Of a stretch of 8,302 nt of DNA, positions 1 through 6,822 are shown piece by piece. The stretch comes from OMOG01 sp041485845. GTDB lineage: Bacteria; Acidobacteriota; Terriglobia; Bryobacterales; Bryobacteraceae. A program made the translations under genes and the position numbers. The notes under the pieces are model-generated. The model worked only from the letters and a program-made list of their open reading frames with translations, did no database searches and had not been told where the DNA came from. Position 1 is the first letter of the stretch; the number at the start of each line of letters is the position of its first letter. The DNA is taken from assembly GCA_041485845.1 (NCBI GenBank), contig JBGPKH010000392.1, positions 1 to 8,302 on the forward strand, read 5' to 3'.

Positions 1-133
1 CGAAATCTTCAGCAAATGACGTTTTGCCGCCCAGCAAGGACGCCAACGCCGCGACGCCGATGCCGCTCGCTGTTGAGCCAAACATCTGCCGCCGCGTCAC
101 GCGGGCGATGTTCTGGAGATGGGAGTCGTTCAT
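1..133 (-). CDS. DUF1501-type exported protein, N-terminal fragment with Tat signal
   Basis: Reading the minus strand from the ATG at 133-131 gives 44 residues, still open at the window edge, so only the N-terminus is here. It begins MNDSHLQNIARVTRRQMFG. A twin-arginine pair (R14-R15) in the context TRRQMFG is followed by a hydrophobic, Gly/Ala-rich stretch (about residues 20-36) and a likely cleavage region near the Ala of SFAED. This layout, especially the GIGVAALASLL segment, is typical of DUF1501 proteins of Acidobacteriota and Planctomycetota. These are Tat-exported, of sulfatase-like fold and unknown reaction, and are often encoded next to DUF1549/DUF1553 cytochrome-like proteins. A weak GGA-type ribosome site lies about 9 bases before the ATG. 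The gene is divergent from the sulfatase-fold gene. The catalytic part is outside the window, so the family call rests on the signal region alone. Another Tat-exported protein is possible. Confidence 0.6.
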   Translation of the reverse strand, partial: MNDSHLQNIARVTRRQMFGSTASGIGVAALASLLGGKTSFAEDF

Positions 134-147
134 GTTCGTCGTTCCAT

Positions 148-1758
148 TTGTGTATTGAAGAGCCGCAACCGAAGGGAGCGGTCTTTGGCGCGCGATGCCG
201 CGTGGCGTGGGCGCTATACGCCGCGGCAGCCCTGTACGCCGCCATCAATATCCCGGTGGCGCACGTGCTCTCGACTCCCCTCACGTGGCCCATGCTGCGC
301 GCCGCGCGCGGGCCGCTGGCCGATTCGATGTGGTACTACTGCACGTGGCCGAACGCCCTGCTGTTCGCGGCGGTAGCAGCCGTGGCTGCACTCGCGCCGC
401 TGCTTCTTCGACGGCCGTCGCGGAAGGCGCTCCTGGCGGTGCTGGTCCCGTGCGTGGCTCTCGGCCCGCCGGCAGCCGCGCGCGTGGACACCGGCGGCCT
501 CGACCGCAACGCCTGGACTGCGTTGCTGCCGTCGCGGCGGCCGGCACACACCGGTGAGTGGCGCACCACGGGTTTTGATCGCGCCCCCTCCAGCGGCCTC
601 TCCGCATTCCACGCCGCCGCGGCCGGGCGCAACATCGTGCTCGTCAGCCTGGAATCCACCGCGGCGCAATACCTGGGCCTCTACGGCGCTTCGCCCGACG
701 TTATGCCGAATCTCTCCGCGTTGGCCCGCCACGCTATCGTGTTCGACAACGCCTACGCGGTGTATCCGGAAAGCATCAAAGGGCTCTTCTCGATTCTGTG
801 CTCCGCCTGGCCGGCGTTCCAGACCGACACCAAACGCTACGCCGCGGTGCCCTGCCGCGCCCTGCCCGCCGTCCTCTCCGCTGCCGGATACCGCACCGCA
901 TTGTTCCATTCCGGACGCTTCGTCTACCTCGGCATGGAGGCGATTGTCCGCAACCGCGGCTACGACACGCTGGAAGACGCCGGCGATATCGGCGGCAATC
1001 GCCAGTCCAGCTTCGGCGTCGACGAGCCATCCACCGTGGCGCGCATCCTGAACTGGGTGGATGGCTTGCCCAAAGAGCAACCGTTCTTCGTCACCTATCT
1101 GCCCATCGCCGGCCACCATCCTTACGAGACGCCCGAGCCCGGCCCGTTCCCCGACCGCGACGATTTCGGGCGCTACCGCAACGCGCTGCACTACGGTGAC
1201 GTGTCGCTCGGCGTTCTCATGGAAGGCCTGCGCGCACGCTGCCTCGAGCGCCAGACGCTGTGGATCGTCCTCGGGGATCACGGCGAAGCCTTCGGCCAGC
1301 ACGACGGGAACTACGGGCACACGTTTCAGCTCTACGAGGAGAACATCCATGTGCCGTTGCTCATCGCTGCGCCCGGACTGATTCCCCGCCAGATTCGCGC
1401 CCCGCAGGTAGCGAGCCTCATCGACACTGCGCCGACCGCGCTCGACCTGGCCGGGTTGGCCGCACCCGCGAACTACCAGGGGCGGTCCCTGCTCGATCCC
1501 GCGCCGCGCATGGCTCTCTTCTTCGCCGATTACTCCCTGGGCATGCTCGGCCTGCGCGACGGCTCGCGGAAGTTCATCCATGAGTTGGGATCCGGCCGCG
1601 GGAAGCTGTTCGACCTGCAACGCGACCCCGAGGAGAAGGTCAACCTGGCCGGGGCTTACGCCGAACAGGCGCGCTGGTACGAGCGGAATCTGCGCGCCTG
1701 GAGCGCCGCCCAGCAGCGCCCGATTGTCGCTTTGGTCTCCGGTGCGCGAGCGCCGTAG
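148..1758 (+). CDS. Membrane-anchored sulfatase/alkaline-phosphatase-superfamily enzyme (LTA-synthase/phosphotransferase-like)
   Basis: Numbering runs from the in-frame ATG at 16. Hydrophobic segments at about 63-85, 112-132 and 137-155 are followed by a sulfatase-fold domain (about 206-540). Its motifs are NIVLVSLES (metal-binding Glu213), NAYAVYPESIKG with Ser253 at the usual nucleophile position, AGHHPY (367-370 HHPY), and DHGEAFGQH (421-429) followed by GHTFQLYEENIHVP. The sulfatase signature C/S-x-P-x-R is absent, so formylglycine sulfatase activity is unlikely. Metal-dependent transfer or hydrolysis of a phospho-group at the membrane, as in LtaS/EptA-like proteins, is more likely. The substrate cannot be read from sequence. 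The start is uncertain. The ATG at 16 lies inside the opposite-strand DUF1501 gene and gives an Arg-rich, non-protein-like leader, so TTG at 148 or GTG at 202 is preferred, though neither has a good ribosome site. Related proteins as I recall them carry more membrane helices, so 5' truncation is possible. A short GCGCC/GGCGC dyad (1750-1762) overlaps the stop. Confidence 0.82.
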   Translation: MCIEEPQPKGAVFGARCRVAWALYAAAALYAAINIPVAHVLSTPLTWPMLRAARGPLADSMWYYCTWPNALLFAAVAAVAALAPLLLRRPSRKALLAVLVPCVALGPPAAARVDTGGLDRNAWTALLPSRRPAHTGEWRTTGFDRAPSSGLSAFHAAAAGRNIVLVSLESTAAQYLGLYGASPDVMPNLSALARHAIVFDNAYAVYPESIKGLFSILCSAWPAFQTDTKRYAAVPCRALPAVLSAAGYRTALFHSGRFVYLGMEAIVRNRGYDTLEDAGDIGGNRQSSFGVDEPSTVARILNWVDGLPKEQPFFVTYLPIAGHHPYETPEPGPFPDRDDFGRYRNALHYGDVSLGVLMEGLRARCLERQTLWIVLGDHGEAFGQHDGNYGHTFQLYEENIHVPLLIAAPGLIPRQIRAPQVASLIDTAPTALDLAGLAAPANYQGRSLLDPAPRMALFFADYSLGMLGLRDGSRKFIHELGSGRGKLFDLQRDPEEKVNLAGAYAEQARWYERNLRAWSAAQQRPIVALVSGARAP

Positions 1759-1872
1759 GCGCCTGAAGACCACTCGCCCACCCGTGCAGATTCCATCCAG
1801 GCATGCGCATCCTTGCGGCGAAAACTCCAGGGGGTGCGGACTGATCGCGCCTTGCGGTAAGGTCTTGAGTGT

Positions 1873-2283
1873 ATGGCTGGAGAAATCAAAATTCAACTCC
1901 GTCAGATATCGGCTTCAACCACAGAAGCGACGATGGGCACGCATCAGGTGCTGGTCGACAGACCAGCCTCGAAAGGCGGCGCCGGCATGGGTCCGATGGG
2001 TGGAGAACTGTTCCTGGCTGCCGTGGGTGGCTGTTTCATGAGTAATCTTCTGGCCGCGATTCGGGCGAGGGACTCGAAAATCTCCGGCGTCCACGCGGAG
2101 GTGATCGGTACCATTGCAGATTCCCCCGCTCGGTTCGAAGCCCTGGATTTGATCGTTACCGCAGATGGCCCGGATCGGGAACTGCTTCCGCGGCTGGTGG
2201 AAATCGCCGACCGGGGCTGCATCATGATGAACACGCTTCGAGGGAAGCTGGAGGTGAGATTACGGATCGGGACGACAGTCTGA
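1873..2283 (+). CDS. OsmC family peroxiredoxin-like protein
   Basis: This 136-residue protein has the length and motifs of the OsmC/Ohr family, cytoplasmic thiol peroxidases that reduce organic hydroperoxides and protect against oxidative stress. The hallmark region GPMGGELFLAAVGGC (40-54) holds a conserved Glu (45) and the first cysteine (Cys54) at the start of the central helix. The second cysteine is Cys116 in ADRGCIMMNTL, the matching C-terminal position, so the catalytic Cys pair is intact. The N-terminal strand region, with THQVLVDRP, fits the usual beta-rich first half. The ATG at 1873 has a TAAGG-type ribosome site at about 1858-1862. The gene is 114 bases after the sulfatase-fold gene on the same strand. 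Readthrough is possible, but the gap is long enough for its own promoter. I cannot tell Ohr, OsmC and YhfA-like subgroups apart with certainty. The many Gly and Pro in the 35-45 loop resemble the general OsmC/YhfA-like group more than classic Ohr. Confidence 0.9.
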   Translation: MAGEIKIQLRQISASTTEATMGTHQVLVDRPASKGGAGMGPMGGELFLAAVGGCFMSNLLAAIRARDSKISGVHAEVIGTIADSPARFEALDLIVTADGPDRELLPRLVEIADRGCIMMNTLRGKLEVRLRIGTTV

Positions 2284-2443
2284 CAGACCAGGACGCTGAC
2301 GAGGAAGATCCCCCAGAGATCGGACACAGCCAGCGCTGGTCCCTCAGGATCGAGCGCGGGAGTTGTGGTTGAGCGCGATCCTGCCGGCTCTGACTCTGGT
2401 CTTGAGCTTCAGCTCGTCCTCCTTTCCGACTCTGACGCCGGCG

Positions 2444-2475
2444 GCTCGGGCTTTCTGAACCCGGGACGCCCGAGC
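2444..2475. repeat. Perfect 8-bp inverted repeat (hairpin candidate)
   Basis: GCTCGGGC at 2444-2451 is exactly complementary to GCCCGAGC at 2468-2475. The 16-base loop itself contains the palindrome CCCGGG. It lies about 160 bases after the osmC-like stop and 165 bases before the receptor start. It is a GC-rich stem without a following T-run, so a transcript-end hairpin is only one possible role. Confidence 0.4.
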
Positions 2476-2560
2476 GCTGAGTGCTACCGGATAAGACACA
2501 TGCCGCCGCACGCTGCCGCCCGGGACCCTCCATCACTTTCCCCTAAACCCTTCCCCCCGA

Positions 2561-2589
2561 TTGAGCGCCCTCGCGCGACGTGATATCTT
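2561..2589 (+). promoter_or_regulatory. Possible sigma-70-like promoter for the TonB-dependent receptor
   Basis: TTGAGC (2561-2566) and TATCTT (2584-2589) are separated by 17 bases. Each matches 4 of 6 positions of the sigma-70 hexamers. Transcription would start near 2596, leaving a leader of about 44 bases before the TTG start at 2640. The match is modest and promoters in such GC-rich phyla are poorly defined, so this is a candidate only. Confidence 0.3.
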
Positions 2590-2628
2590 CACCATACGGC
2601 GCTGTCGGCGCGTCCCCGGGCTTGTAAC

Positions 2629-2633
2629 GGGAG
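2629..2633 (+). promoter_or_regulatory. Ribosome binding site deciding the TTG start of the receptor
   Basis: GGGAG at 2629-2633 is 6 bases before the TTG at 2640. An in-frame TAA at 2625-2627 excludes any upstream start. The signal peptide begins directly after the TTG, so the three observations together fix this start codon. Confidence 0.75.
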
Positions 2634-2639
2634 TTACAG

Positions 2640-5600
2640 TTGAAAATCGCCCTCCGTTTGCTGGCGTCCATCCCGCTCTTCAGCGCGCTTCTCCAAGGTC
2701 AGGAGACTCGCGGAAGCCTCAACGGCCGCATCTACGACGGCCAGTCGTCGGTCATCGTGGGCGCCAGGGTGGTCGTCACCCACACCGACACCAACACTTC
2801 CACGACCCTCGAGACCAACGAGTCCGGATACTACGAGGCGCCGCTGCTGATCCCCGGCAACTACAAAATCACCGCGTCCGCCGCCGGCTTCAAGACCACC
2901 GTCCGCGGCCGCATCGCCCTGCAGGTTGGCCAGACCACTTCTATCGACATCCAGTTGGACCTGGGCGCGGTCGCCGAGACCGTCGTCGTGACCGCCGAAG
3001 TTCCCGTCGTCGACGTCAACCCGCTCGAGTCCGGCTCCCTGATTTCGAACAGCGAGGTCATGGAACTGCCGGTGCTCGGCAATAACCCGACCCTGCTCAC
3101 CAAGTTCATGGTTGGCATTCAGACCGATGGCGTCAACAACTACTTAGGCCTCCACTCCATCGCCGGAGCTTCGGCCTACAACACCGCGGGGGGCGTCGGC
3201 GGCAATGAGTGGTCCATCGACGGTGTCCCCAACAACGGCGGCAACCGCCAGGCGGCCTTCCTTCCGTACTCCGACTCCATCTCCGAGTTTCGCATCGACA
3301 CCACCGGCTTCGACGTCTCGCAGGGCCGCGGCACCGGCGCGCAGGTGATCGCCATGACCAAGCCCGGCACCAACCAGTACCACGGCACCGCCACCGAACA
3401 GCACTGGCAGCAGCGTTTCAACGGTACTCCATACTTCACGCGCCAACTTTATTTCCGGTCGATCGCCGACGCCGAAGCGCGCGGCGACACACTCCTCGCC
3501 AACCAGTTGCGCCATTCCGAGCGCCAGCCCTCCGGCCACTCCAATAACTGGGCCGCTACCATCGGCGGGCCCGTGTATATTCCCAAGATCTTCAACGGGC
3601 GCAACAAGGTCTTCTTCTTTTTCAACTACAACGGCTTCAAGGACAACAAGACCGAAGAGGCCAACCAGTTCAACAAAACGGTTCCCACCATGGCCAACCG
3701 CGCCGGCGATTTTTCCAATTTCCTGCGCATCGACTCCGTCAAGTACCAGCTCTACGACCCACTCTCCGTCCGCCGCGATACGGTCCGCACCAACGGCGCC
3801 TTTTACATCCGCGACCCCATACCCGGCAACCTCATCCCCAAGTCCCGCATCTCGATGCCCAAGATGTACGACTTCATCTCGAATCTCTACCCGGCCCCCA
3901 ACAACGATCCCACCGACCCCTTGCAGGAGCCGCGCAACAACTACATGGCGTATGCCACGCCGTGGCTGTGGAGTTATCGCGCCTACCAGAACCGCGTTGA
4001 CGTCAACGCCGCGGCCGGCCATCGCTTCTACGGCCGCTGGAGCTGGAATAACTTCGACGAAGACCGCCAGGACTGGACTTACTCCACCATCCGCGGCATG
4101 AACACCGGCGGCCTGAATCGTAAGAACATGGCCGCCACAGTGGGTTGGACCTGGGCGTTGAGCTCGCGCACCATGCTCGACGTCGCCGGCGCAGCCAACG
4201 AGTTCACCAGCGGCAACCGTAAGCCCGTGCCCCTCGATTACAAGCCCAGCGACCTCGGCCTCCCCACTTACCTCGACGACTACGCCGGGGACCGGCACAT
4301 GATTCCGCGCATCTCCATCAGCGGCTACACCGATCCCGCGCCTTCGGGCTATCCCACGTTCACGCGTTATCGCGTTTACAGCCTGGTGGCCAACGTCAGC
4401 CATTTGCGCGGCAGGCATTCCCTCAGATTGGGCTGGGACATGCGTCTGCACTTCCAGACCGGCAGCACGGGCGGGACAACCTCCGGCTATTTCCGTTTCG
4501 ATAATCGCTACACGCGACGCTACAGCGACACGGCGCTGTACTCCGCGGGGGACATCGGCCTGAGCTGGGCGGCCTTCCTGCTGGGCCTCAATTACGATTC
4601 CCAGATCACCGCCGGCGGTGCGAACTACGCCGGCTACTCCCCTTACACCGGAGCCTATTTGCAGGATCAGTTCCGGGTGTCGCGCAACCTCACTCTCTAT
4701 CTCGGCTTACGCATGGAGTACGAAGGCGGGCCCACGGAGCGCTACAACCGCGTCATCGGGTACTTCGATCCCACGCCGAAGATCTACGTCAGCGACGTCG
4801 CCGAGGCCTTTTACCGCGCGAACCCCACGGTCAACGCCACTACGGTGTCCGGCATCGAAATGCCGGGCCTTCCCGGCGAGAAATTCTCCGTGCGCGGCGG
4901 CACGACCTTCCCCGGCGTCAACGGCGTCCCGCGGAATTTCTGGCAAGGGCAATGGATGCCGATGCCGCGCGTAGCATTCGCCTGGGAAGTGAAGAAGGGC
5001 ACGGTCATTCGCGGCGGCGCCGGCGCCTTTTACGACACTCTGAACATTACCAGCAACACTCCCAATCAGACGGGCTTCAATCGCACCACGACCTACACTA
5101 CGGAAAACAACGCCGGCCTGAACTGGAAAACCGGCGACCCCGCAAACGGGATCTCACCCATGGTGGACCCGTTCCCCGCGGTGGGCCGCGAGCGCTTCGA
5201 CACCGCCACCAGCGGCGCCCTGGGACTCGACACCCTGACCGGCCGCAGCTACACGTTCGCCGATTACGGCGCCAGGCGCGCCCACCAGTACCGCTGGCGG
5301 CTCGGCATCCAGCACCAGGTGGGCCGCGCCAGCCGCGTGTCCGCCACGTATACCGGCAGTTACTCGTCCGACGTGTATGTGACCAACGATATCGACGCCG
5401 TCCCCGCGTCCTACTGGTGGAACGGCAATACGCGCAACACCGCCATCGACTCCTGGCTCAACGGCGGCGTCTCGAATCCCTTTCGACTGCCGAATAATTT
5501 CCCCGGCCTCCAGTCCGCGAATCCGGCGCTCTATGCCGACATGAACTCGCAGAGCTTCTTTACCAACAGCACCATTTCCCGCGCCCAGTTGCTCAAACCA

Positions 5601-6365
5601 TTTCCGCAAATGACCGGCCTCAGCCAGTCTCTGACCTCGCTGGGCCGCGTCCGCACGCACGGCGTCGAGCTCGCGTTCAACCGCAATTTCACGCGCGGCT
5701 GGAACATGAATGTGGCGTACACCGGCACCCAGGCGCGCGCCGCGGATTGGTTCCCGAACCCATTCGACGACCGCCCTGCATGGGAGCAAAGCAACTCCAG
5801 CCGCCCGCACCGCCTTACCGCGACTGGCATCTACCAGTTCCCCTTCGGCCGCCGCCGCGCGTTTTTCAAGAGCGGCGTCCTGGGCCGTATTCTCGGAGGC
5901 ATGCAGCTCGCTGCGACCTTCGAGACGCAGTCCGGCCCGCTCCTGGGCTGGAGCAATCGCTACTACTATGGCGATCTCTCCGCGATTGCGAAGGAGAATC
6001 CGACGCTCGACCAGTGGTTCAACACCCGCGGGACTGCGTGCGCGGACACGCCGGGCGCCGGCACCGGATGGGAGCGTTGTTCGCAGCGCGCCCCCAACAC
6101 GTATCAAGTCCGCGTCTTCCCCAACCGCATCCCCGGCCTCCGCCGCGACCGCACTCTCCAGACCAACGCCAACGTGCAAAAAGAAATCCCGCTGAAGGCC
6201 GAGCGCTGGAAGTTTTTCCTCCGCTTCGACATGCTGAACGTGTTCAACCGCTACCAGTTCGACAATCCGAACACCGACCCCACGAACACCAACTTCGGCA
6301 TTGTCCAGCAGCAGACCGCGGCCACCAACCGGTTCCTCCAATTTCAAGGCCGGCTCCAGTTCTAG
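2640..6365 (+). CDS. Oar-like TonB-dependent outer-membrane receptor with carboxypeptidase-regulatory-like N-terminal domain
   Basis: This 1241-residue protein starts with a Sec signal peptide (K2, R6, hydrophobic 8-19, likely cleavage near residues 20-22). A carboxypeptidase-regulatory-like beta-sandwich follows (about 24-108, with GRIYDGQSSVIVGARV and the GYYEAPLLIPGNYKI core). Next is ETVVVTAE (113-120), the segment where TonB-box-like sequence sits in this group. The plug domain runs about 130-245 (LPVLGNNP, WSIDGVPNN, GRGTGAQVIAMTKPGTNQYHG). The rest is a long beta-barrel ending in an aromatic residue (QGRLQF), the usual signal for outer-membrane assembly. Families of this architecture and size (about 1000-1250 residues) are greatly expanded in Acidobacteriota and are thought to import large substrates such as oligosaccharides or peptides using TonB energy. 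The substrate cannot be inferred. No SusD-like, TonB/ExbBD or degradative gene adjoins it in the window, so it looks like a solitary receptor. The frame is intact, and it starts at TTG with a good ribosome site. Confidence 0.93.
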   Translation: MKIALRLLASIPLFSALLQGQETRGSLNGRIYDGQSSVIVGARVVVTHTDTNTSTTLETNESGYYEAPLLIPGNYKITASAAGFKTTVRGRIALQVGQTTSIDIQLDLGAVAETVVVTAEVPVVDVNPLESGSLISNSEVMELPVLGNNPTLLTKFMVGIQTDGVNNYLGLHSIAGASAYNTAGGVGGNEWSIDGVPNNGGNRQAAFLPYSDSISEFRIDTTGFDVSQGRGTGAQVIAMTKPGTNQYHGTATEQHWQQRFNGTPYFTRQLYFRSIADAEARGDTLLANQLRHSERQPSGHSNNWAATIGGPVYIPKIFNGRNKVFFFFNYNGFKDNKTEEANQFNKTVPTMANRAGDFSNFLRIDSVKYQLYDPLSVRRDTVRTNGAFYIRDPIPGNLIPKSRISMPKMYDFISNLYPAPNNDPTDPLQEPRNNYMAYATPWLWSYRAYQNRVDVNAAAGHRFYGRWSWNNFDEDRQDWTYSTIRGMNTGGLNRKNMAATVGWTWALSSRTMLDVAGAANEFTSGNRKPVPLDYKPSDLGLPTYLDDYAGDRHMIPRISISGYTDPAPSGYPTFTRYRVYSLVANVSHLRGRHSLRLGWDMRLHFQTGSTGGTTSGYFRFDNRYTRRYSDTALYSAGDIGLSWAAFLLGLNYDSQITAGGANYAGYSPYTGAYLQDQFRVSRNLTLYLGLRMEYEGGPTERYNRVIGYFDPTPKIYVSDVAEAFYRANPTVNATTVSGIEMPGLPGEKFSVRGGTTFPGVNGVPRNFWQGQWMPMPRVAFAWEVKKGTVIRGGAGAFYDTLNITSNTPNQTGFNRTTTYTTENNAGLNWKTGDPANGISPMVDPFPAVGRERFDTATSGALGLDTLTGRSYTFADYGARRAHQYRWRLGIQHQVGRASRVSATYTGSYSSDVYVTNDIDAVPASYWWNGNTRNTAIDSWLNGGVSNPFRLPNNFPGLQSANPALYADMNSQSFFTNSTISRAQLLKPFPQMTGLSQSLTSLGRVRTHGVELAFNRNFTRGWNMNVAYTGTQARAADWFPNPFDDRPAWEQSNSSRPHRLTATGIYQFPFGRRRAFFKSGVLGRILGGMQLAATFETQSGPLLGWSNRYYYGDLSAIAKENPTLDQWFNTRGTACADTPGAGTGWERCSQRAPNTYQVRVFPNRIPGLRRDRTLQTNANVQKEIPLKAERWKFFLRFDMLNVFNRYQFDNPNTDPTNTNFGIVQQQTAATNRFLQFQGRLQF

Positions 6366-6670
6366 GCTAGAAGTTGCAGAAATTCCCGCAAGACCGCGTC
6401 GCACCGCTCCTTTGCCGCCGGTCGGCACACCTCCCATGCGGTCATGTCAAGCTGGAAGCGTGATGTCGATCGCCTCGCCTGGTCTCTGCCACCTGCGCAC
6501 ACGCCAAGCCGGTCCGCTCCAATCGCGGCGCGACGTTCTGGCAGTGCCTGCTCGCCGGAACGGACGCGCGGTTTCCCAAGTATCCGAGACTGCCGGTGGT
6601 CCATTGCTGTGGCTGGAAATCTACAGAAATTGCCCCCGAAAAACGCACCTGAACATGCCCCACCGGGACG

Positions 6671-6686
6671 AGGTGTAATTTCACCT
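6671..6686. promoter_or_regulatory. Near-perfect 16-base palindrome, possible operator
   Basis: AGGTGTAATTTCACCT is a dyad with 5-bp outer arms (AGGTG/CACCT) and a central AATT, broken by a single T:T pair on each side of the centre. Size and symmetry fit a dimeric helix-turn-helix regulator site. It lies about 145 bases before nrdJ and 305 bases after the receptor gene. A TTTTT run begins 9 bases later, too far for a normal intrinsic terminator. The binding protein is unknown. Confidence 0.3.
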
Positions 6687-6756
6687 GGACAGCTCTTTTT
6701 GTGCCCTCTCGAACACAACACTTGTAACCTTAACACACAGCATATAGATAAAGTTC

Positions 6757-6762
6757 TTGACG
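6757..6762 (+). promoter_or_regulatory. Possible -35 hexamer of the nrdJ promoter
   Basis: TTGACG matches 5 of 6 bases of the -35 consensus. The best -10 candidates at 16-19 bases downstream (around CAAGAT, 6781-6786) match poorly. TATATT (6771-6776) matches the -10 consensus 5 of 6 but is too close to this hexamer and would need another -35. Either reading places the NrdR-like palindrome inside the core promoter. Confidence 0.3.
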
Positions 6763-6764
6763 TG

Positions 6765-6780
6765 GCCCCATATATTGGGG
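6765..6780. promoter_or_regulatory. NrdR-box-like operator upstream of nrdJ
   Basis: The 16 bases GCCCCATATATTGGGG agree with the published NrdR box (acaCwAtATaTwGtgt) at 11 of 16 positions, including the whole ATATAT core and the flanking C and G. NrdR is a zinc-finger/ATP-cone repressor that binds such sites, usually in pairs about 31-32 bases apart, upstream of ribonucleotide reductase genes. A second, weak match beginning ACACA (6733 onward, 9 of 16) lies 32 bases upstream, and another weak match lies at 6737-6752. The element ends 49 bases before the nrdJ ATG. The position and the downstream gene make the match more meaningful than the sequence alone. Confidence 0.5.
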
Positions 6781-6815
6781 CAAGATTACGGAAGTCTCTA
6801 CAACAACGGAAATCG

Positions 6816-6822
6816 AAGGAGG
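6816..6822 (+). promoter_or_regulatory. Strong ribosome binding site of nrdJ
   Basis: AAGGAGG at 6816-6822 is a full-strength Shine-Dalgarno sequence, 7 bases before the ATG at 6830. It selects this ATG over the in-frame ATG at 6845 and is the strongest ribosome site in the window. Confidence 0.85.

Larger units (their letters stand above)
2284..2639. other. Non-coding stretch between osmC-like and receptor genes, rich in dyad symmetries
   Basis: No open frame here looks like a protein. The stretch holds several dyads: a perfect 10-base palindrome CCAGCGCTGG (2330-2339); an 8-bp stem CAGGATCG/CGATCCTG (2345-2352 with 2376-2383, 23-base loop); a small GAGC-TTCA-GCTC hairpin (2404-2415); and an 8-bp stem GCTCGGGC/GCCCGAGC (2444-2451 with 2468-2475, 16-base loop). 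None is followed by a T-tract, so classic intrinsic termination is not supported. They could still terminate or stabilise the end of the osmC-like transcript, or be chance in GC-rich DNA. Confidence 0.5.

Noticed and set aside
1750..1762. GCGCC-GTA-GGCGC hairpin at the sulfatase stop codon as an intrinsic terminator
   Set aside because: Only 5 bp, overlaps the stop codon and has no T-tract after it.
1811..1857. Direct repeat CCTTGCGG (1811-1818 and 1850-1857) before the osmC-like gene
   Set aside because: Only 8 bases, 39 bases apart, with no symmetry or promoter hexamer in register; chance is adequate.
214..1896. A 560-codon open frame on the minus strand opposite the sulfatase-fold gene
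   Set aside because: It is antisense to a clearly conserved enzyme, is Arg/Gly/Val-rich without recognisable domains, and long antisense frames are expected in GC-rich coding DNA.
3144..4451. A 435-codon minus-strand open frame inside the receptor gene
   Set aside because: It mirrors the receptor's codon bias, has low-complexity Gly/Val/Ala composition and no domain; the same holds for the 427-codon frame at 5154-6437.
2640..6365. Receptor as a cobalamin transporter (BtuB) feeding the B12-dependent reductase
   Set aside because: Length and the carboxypeptidase-regulatory-like N-terminal domain fit Oar-like receptors, not BtuB (about 600 residues), and I recognise no cobalamin riboswitch B12-box upstream.
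6377..6631. CAGAAATT occurring at 6377-6384 and 6624-6631, considered as ends of a small mobile element
   Set aside because: Repeats are short, direct rather than inverted, flanks do not match, and no transposase or target duplication is visible.
6362..6736. A minus-strand frame of 124 codons in the gap before nrdJ, with a protein-like end (CDAVLREFLQLLA)
   Set aside because: The rest is Arg/Gly/Ser-rich without a domain, there is no ribosome site at its ATG, and it runs through the likely nrdJ control region.
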